Assembly: GCF_004217175.1 (NCBI RefSeq)
Contig: NZ_SHKI01000006.1
Location: 350,222 to 414,221, forward strand
Source: Leucobacter luti
Lineage (GTDB): Bacteria > Actinomycetota > Actinomycetes > Actinomycetales > Microbacteriaceae
DNA length: 64,000 nucleotides
Reading direction: 5' to 3'
The stretch's first letter is position 1, and each line of letters starts with the position of its first letter. Shown piece after piece: positions 60,046 to 64,000 of this stretch. The position numbers and the translations under genes were made by a program. Below the pieces are notes generated by a model that saw nothing but the letters and a program-made list of their open reading frames with translations, ran no database searches and had not been told where the DNA came from.

Positions 60046-62031
60046 CTAGGCGCGGGGCGTCCACCCGGCCACTTCGGTGGCGATCGCTGGCGCCAGCGCG
60101 CTGGTAAAGGTCTTTGAGAGATGATGTGCGTCCTTGAACACCAGGACGTTTCCCTGCACCACCGGGCACGTGTCCGCGCAGATGTAGCTGGTGAGGTCGA
60201 GCTGGTACGCGCCGAACTGCTCCGAGAGCCGGTCTTCGACGCGAATGAACGCGGAGTCGAAGGCGTCCCCTTCGGGGAGTGAGCAGGCGGCCGGGGAAGT
60301 GAGGTGCTGCGACAGGCACGACATCGGCGCCCCGGGAAAGCGGGGCGTGTCCTGAATGAGCACCGGAGTGCTCGACTGCGGAAGCGCCGTGAGGAGCTTG
60401 CGCATTGCGAGCTCGTACTCCTCGGGCGACTGGTCCCAGCTCGTGAGCGAGCTGCCGATCACCACGAAGTCGGGCGGGTCCGCGGCGAGTACGTCGAGCA
60501 CGTTTTCTTTCCACTCCGCGCAGTCGACGGACTCGGCCGATCCGCCACCGCGCACGTGGAGCGGGCAACCGCTCTTAGTGTGAGCGGTGAGCGTGATCTG
60601 GCCCGTAGCCGCGATCGCCTCGAACGCCGGGGCCCACTGCGCCGCGTGTGAGTCTCCCACCAGCGCCACCGTCGGAGCGCCGTCGGAGCTCCCGTAAGTG
60701 CAGGCCGGCGGGATCGGGCTGCTGAGGACCGGCAGATTGCAGCCAGATCCGCTCGGGATCGCCGCCTGTGTTTGGTGATCCTGTAGTCGAACGCTCAGAT
60801 TGCTGCCGATAAGCGCGGGCGCCACCGGGTCGGTCGACAGCGTAAACGCCGGCGCGGGCTCGCCAGCGTTGAGCTCAGCGCTGGCGACCGACCGCATGCC
60901 CATCACCGATACTCCAGCGACGAGCACGGCGACGAGTGCCGCGGTGGCGAGTGGTCCCCAGACCGCGCGGCGGCGCTGTGAACGAGGGAAGCGGAAGGGC
61001 ATCTCGATGAAGCGGTAGCTCAGCCAGCCGAGGGGCAGCGAGAGCGCGCCCAGCAGGAGAGAGAGCCAGAGCGGCAGCGGGACCATCCACGACAGCGCGA
61101 TCTGCGGCAGCACGAGCAGCGGCCAGTGCACGAGATACACGGAGTATGAGATCTTGCCGACCCATGCGGCGTAGCGGTTTCCGAGCAGGCGCGCGAGAAC
61201 TCCGTCGTAGGGGCCCAGCGCGATCACGACCGCCGTGGCGAGCACGGGAACCGCCGCCCAGAATGACGGGTAGGGAAGCGACCCGTCAAACGCGAACGCG
61301 CTGCCGAACAGCACGGCGAGCCCGAGGGCGCCGAATGCGTTGCGGCGGCCGGGTGTGAAACTGCGATGCGACATGGCGGGGAGTAGCGCGACGAGTCCGC
61401 CGACGGCGAGCTCCCAGGCGCGGGTCGGAAGCAGGAAGAACGCCCACGGCTGGTTGACCGGGGTGAGCAGGACTGAGCCTATAAATGAGGCCGCGGCGAC
61501 GATCGCGAGCGACCAAGTGAGGACTCTGACGTTGCGGCGCGCGACGAGGAAAATACCCCAGATGAGGAGTGGCCACAGGAGGTAGAACTGCTCCTCGATC
61601 CCGAGCGACCAGTAGTGCTGGAACAGGCTCGGTTCGGAAGCCGAGAGATAGTTTGTCCCCTCGCGCGCGAAGAGCATGTTCGGAATGTAGAGGGCGGTCC
61701 AGGCCGCGTCGCGCGCGATACGGGCAAATTCGAGTGGCGGGGCGACAAGCCAAGCGGCAGCGAGGCTCAGACAGAGCACCGCGAGCGAGGCCGGCAGGAT
61801 GCGCCTGACGCGGCGCGAGTAAAACTCGGCGAATCTGAATTTCGAGCTCGTGAGCCCCTGCAGAATGTGCTTGGTGATCAGATAGCCGGAAATGACAAAG
61901 AAGACGTCAACGCCGACGAACCCGCCGTCGAGGAACGGGAGATGCGCGTGGTACAGCACCACGAGCAGCACCGCAATCGCTCGAAGCCCCTGAATATCGG
62001 GGCGAAACTCCCGAACGGTACGTTGCCCCAC
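60046..62031 (-). CDS. Acyltransferase-3/SGNH O-acetyltransferase, second copy
   Basis: The product has 661 residues. The membrane domain begins FRPDIQGLRAIAVLLVVLYHAHLPFLDGGFVGVDVFFVISGYLIT and includes FYSRRVRRILPASLAVL and HYWSLGIEEQFYLLWPLL. The SGNH half has VALVGDSHAAQWAPAFEAI and FKDAHHLSKTF. It has the same architecture as the 53697-55820 gene but clearly diverged, so the two probably acetylate different sugars or positions. The GTG start shares one base with the stop of the GT2-TagF gene (TAGTG), so it is translationally coupled to it. The longer in-frame extension upstream is not protein-like. Confidence 0.91.
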   Translation of the reverse strand: MGQRTVREFRPDIQGLRAIAVLLVVLYHAHLPFLDGGFVGVDVFFVISGYLITKHILQGLTSSKFRFAEFYSRRVRRILPASLAVLCLSLAAAWLVAPPLEFARIARDAAWTALYIPNMLFAREGTNYLSASEPSLFQHYWSLGIEEQFYLLWPLLIWGIFLVARRNVRVLTWSLAIVAAASFIGSVLLTPVNQPWAFFLLPTRAWELAVGGLVALLPAMSHRSFTPGRRNAFGALGLAVLFGSAFAFDGSLPYPSFWAAVPVLATAVVIALGPYDGVLARLLGNRYAAWVGKISYSVYLVHWPLLVLPQIALSWMVPLPLWLSLLLGALSLPLGWLSYRFIEMPFRFPRSQRRRAVWGPLATAALVAVLVAGVSVMGMRSVASAELNAGEPAPAFTLSTDPVAPALIGSNLSVRLQDHQTQAAIPSGSGCNLPVLSSPIPPACTYGSSDGAPTVALVGDSHAAQWAPAFEAIAATGQITLTAHTKSGCPLHVRGGGSAESVDCAEWKENVLDVLAADPPDFVVIGSSLTSWDQSPEEYELAMRKLLTALPQSSTPVLIQDTPRFPGAPMSCLSQHLTSPAACSLPEGDAFDSAFIRVEDRLSEQFGAYQLDLTSYICADTCPVVQGNVLVFKDAHHLSKTFTSALAPAIATEVAGWTPRA

Positions 62032-64000
62032 TAGGCGGTGTCGCTCTTGAGTAGAGCCGCGACGAGTCTGGCGCAGGCGTCGCCGTCGCGGTACATGAAT
62101 GCTCGCGTCATGCGCTCCTGATACTGGCTCGGGATGTCGGCGAGCAGCTCGGATACGTGCGAGAGCGCGGCATCCGGACTCGCCGTCACCGGCCCAAAGC
62201 CCTCGGCGAAGTCGTCGGAGTCCCGCGACTTTGCGCTGTCGGGCTTCCCGAACACCTCCGTCCGATCCGGCTGGAGGTACACGGTGGGCCGTTCGAGGTA
62301 CGCCATGTCGCGCGACCGCGGCGAGTAATCGGTGACCAGCACGGCCGAACTCCCCAGCGCCCGAACTGTGTCGGCGCCGGCGGCGACCGGGACTACCCAC
62401 TCTGGCGGGGTGAAGTAGCCAGCCGGCACGCCAGCCGGGAGTGCGAGGCGAACTGGCCCGCCACTGTGGTCCGCGAGCTCGCGGAGCCGCGGAGACGCCA
62501 GGAACTCCCGCCAGGCGGTGACGAAGTCGAGCGAGTCGAGCTGGTCAGCCGTGAGCTGTGTCGGAAGTTTCGCTCGCCAGTGCGGTGCAACGGTGATGCC
62601 CGCGGGGTGCGCGCGTGCGGCCTCGAGCGCATCGTGATGCGGCAGCCCGGTGAGAAGCACGTCCTCCGGGAGGTACGGGAAGTGCGAGTACTGGCCGCCG
62701 AGGCGTGCGACCTCAACCGTGGAAGCTACGGGAACCAGCTCGGCCTGGGCAAAACCCCGGTCCCGGTATCCCAGTCGGCCCACTGGCGCGTCGGGCAAAA
62801 GCACGATGTGCCAGCGGCGCTGCAGGTCGCTGCCGGGGAACGGGACCCGCGCGGCGCGCGTCACGCTCGGTACGAACACAAACTTCGCGCGGTGCATCAC
62901 AGCGAGATGCGCCGGGGAACGCTCGGCCACGATGCTGAACCCGGCCTCCGTGAGGCGGAGCTCGGTCGCAGACCCGGGAGTCGTCACGAAGTAGGTCTGA
63001 ATTTCCGGTCGATGCTGCGCGACAAACCGAGCGAGCACTTCGCCGGAGAACGTGCGATCCGTCTCCGTGGCAATGAATACCCAGGCTGGCACTACTTCTG
63101 GCGTCGGCTGAGACCGACGCCGCCGGAGCTTGGCGATGAGGCCGGTGCGTTCTTCGGGGACGGCGACTGGAGCCGGCGCTGGCGTCGGCGCGGGCGTCGG
63201 TGCAGAGCGGGGCTGCACCACGATCGGGGGGAGGAGCCCCGACCGCTTCCTGATCTCGCCCCCGCCCAGAACGGCGCCATCGAAGCGGAGGGTGAACTTT
63301 GGATCGTTCATCGCAAGGCGCGGTAGCCGACCGTCCTGGACAGTGATCTTGAACACGTGCTGGTACAGCCAGGTCGCGCCGAGAAACTCGACGGCCCGGC
63401 GTTTTGAACCGAGCACCCGAGTGGATCGGGCAACACCGTACACAGGAGCGCGGAGCGACCGCCGCGTGGTCAGAATACCGACGCGACGCGTTCCGTCCGC
63501 CGGGCTCCACGACAGGTGCTCCACCGCCGATGATTCGACGTGATCGAGCGCGGAGAGCCAGGCTGCGCGAAACTCGGAGGGGGTGTCGAACAGGTCAAAC
63601 TGGGTGATGTTGCGCGCGCCGATGCTGCGCAGGTTCTCGCGGAGCCGCTTGCGAATCCGCGCGAGCTCGGCAGCGCCCTCGAGGTCGACCGGAGTGTGCT
63701 GATTGCGGTTCCTCCGGAACAGCATAAACACGAAGTAGAGCAGGAGGTTTGCGAGCCACGGGGGACACTCGTCACCGGCGCGGTCGAGGAGCCCGCGGTG
63801 CGAGATCCCGAACAGTGACGCGTAGCGGGACATATTGCCGCTGTGGGTGGACACGATCGATGACCCGTCTGAGCGCCGCATGTATTGGTATCGTGCGCCC
63901 GGGACAAGCACGTACTGCGCGCCGTTGCAGAGCAGGAAATGCCCGATGAAGTCGGTGTCAGACGACTGGAGAATCTCCTCGTTGAAACGGAGGCCGTGCG
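62031..64000 (-). CDS. Bifunctional GT2 glycosyltransferase / CDP-glycerol glycerophosphotransferase (TagF-like), 5' partial
   Basis: The frame stays open to the right edge, so the N-terminus is missing; about 655 residues are visible. The first ~55 are the end of a GT2 domain (GLRFNEEILQSSDTDFIG, then YQYMRRSDGSSIVSTHSGN). A helical linker follows, then a TagF/TagB-type domain in the C-terminal ~330 residues. It has KFVFVPSVTRAARVPFPGSDLQRRWHIVLLPDAP, LLTGLPHHDAL and SSAVLVTDYSPRSRDMAYLERPTVYLQPD. TagF enzymes add glycerol phosphate (or a related polyol phosphate) from CDP-glycerol to teichoic acid chains at the membrane. The fusion suggests alternating sugar and polyol-phosphate addition. 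It is cotranscribed with the O-acyltransferase downstream. Confidence 0.87.
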   Translation of the reverse strand, partial: HGLRFNEEILQSSDTDFIGHFLLCNGAQYVLVPGARYQYMRRSDGSSIVSTHSGNMSRYASLFGISHRGLLDRAGDECPPWLANLLLYFVFMLFRRNRNQHTPVDLEGAAELARIRKRLRENLRSIGARNITQFDLFDTPSEFRAAWLSALDHVESSAVEHLSWSPADGTRRVGILTTRRSLRAPVYGVARSTRVLGSKRRAVEFLGATWLYQHVFKITVQDGRLPRLAMNDPKFTLRFDGAVLGGGEIRKRSGLLPPIVVQPRSAPTPAPTPAPAPVAVPEERTGLIAKLRRRRSQPTPEVVPAWVFIATETDRTFSGEVLARFVAQHRPEIQTYFVTTPGSATELRLTEAGFSIVAERSPAHLAVMHRAKFVFVPSVTRAARVPFPGSDLQRRWHIVLLPDAPVGRLGYRDRGFAQAELVPVASTVEVARLGGQYSHFPYLPEDVLLTGLPHHDALEAARAHPAGITVAPHWRAKLPTQLTADQLDSLDFVTAWREFLASPRLRELADHSGGPVRLALPAGVPAGYFTPPEWVVPVAAGADTVRALGSSAVLVTDYSPRSRDMAYLERPTVYLQPDRTEVFGKPDSAKSRDSDDFAEGFGPVTASPDAALSHVSELLADIPSQYQERMTRAFMYRDGDACARLVAALLKSDTA

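Noticed and set aside
60031..60053. GCGCCT/AGGCGC hairpin between convergent neuB and the acyltransferase
   Set aside because: It has only a 6-bp stem, overlaps the coding end and has no T tract, so it is too weak to call a terminator.
1..64000. CRISPR arrays, tRNA or rRNA genes, prophage
   Set aside because: No regularly spaced short repeats with unique spacers, cloverleaf-like segments or phage genes were seen; all tandem repeats lie in coding linkers or domains, or in the short C-rich tract at 26629.

Overview
This 64 kb window is high-GC, densely packed DNA with many 1-11 bp start/stop overlaps, frequent GTG starts and short leaders with TAnnnT -10 boxes. Gene content (rplK-rplA, purK-purE, an LCP ligase, and a kinase/MoxR/DUF58/FHA cluster) points to an actinobacterium, most likely Microbacteriaceae and perhaps Leucobacter-like. 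The genus is inference only. No tRNA, rRNA, CRISPR array, transposase or phage gene was recognised.

Region 1 (1-10751) is a surface-protein cluster on the + strand. It holds a giant DUF11-type repeat adhesin with an LPITG sorting signal (5' end outside the window), a SipW-dependent/TasA-like small secreted protein, a secreted RCC1-type beta-propeller protein and a SipW-type signal peptidase. It ends with an ECF sigma factor fused to a zinc-finger anti-sigma segment, a membrane anchor and an extracytoplasmic Ig-like tail. It sits directly upstream of rplK-rplA (10900-12031), which end at a strong terminator.

Region 2 (12112-26627) is a phospho-signalling/envelope cluster. In order it encodes a Ser/Thr kinase, a 2012-aa membrane-anchored Ig-like protein, a MoxR ATPase, a DUF58 protein, a transglutaminase-like membrane protein whose catalytic Cys and His appear to be lost, a small anchored protein, and a membrane protein with a C-terminal FHA domain. 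A DHTVxV motif lies ahead of both the MoxR core and the FHA domain and is a candidate phospho-threonine switch. A repeat-rich gap with a near-perfect 70-nt palindrome and an endonuclease/exonuclease/phosphatase-family gene follow.

Region 3 (27596-33150) is a phosphonate-use locus: a PhnX-like HAD hydrolase and GntR regulator on one strand, and a FAD amine oxidase plus PhnD-PhnC-PhnE importer on the other. Two near-identical direct repeats lie in the divergent promoter region. A MarR-DHA2 efflux operon with two palindromic operators over its promoter follows (33274-35622), then purK and purE.

Region 4 (37460-64000) is largely cell-wall glycopolymer biosynthesis. It contains glycosyltransferases, galE, an LCP ligase, an LtaS/MdoB-type phosphoglycerol transferase, two GT2 enzymes and a CHAP/FG-GAP secreted protein. 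It also contains a MacAB-like export operon with a lipoprotein, a small secreted protein, two AT3-SGNH O-acyltransferases, a putative GT-B transferase, a NeuA-PseG fusion, NeuB, and a GT2-TagF bifunctional enzyme that runs off the right edge. The NeuB/NeuA pair beside a TagF-like polymerase suggests a nonulosonic-acid-containing (teichulosonic-type) wall polymer.
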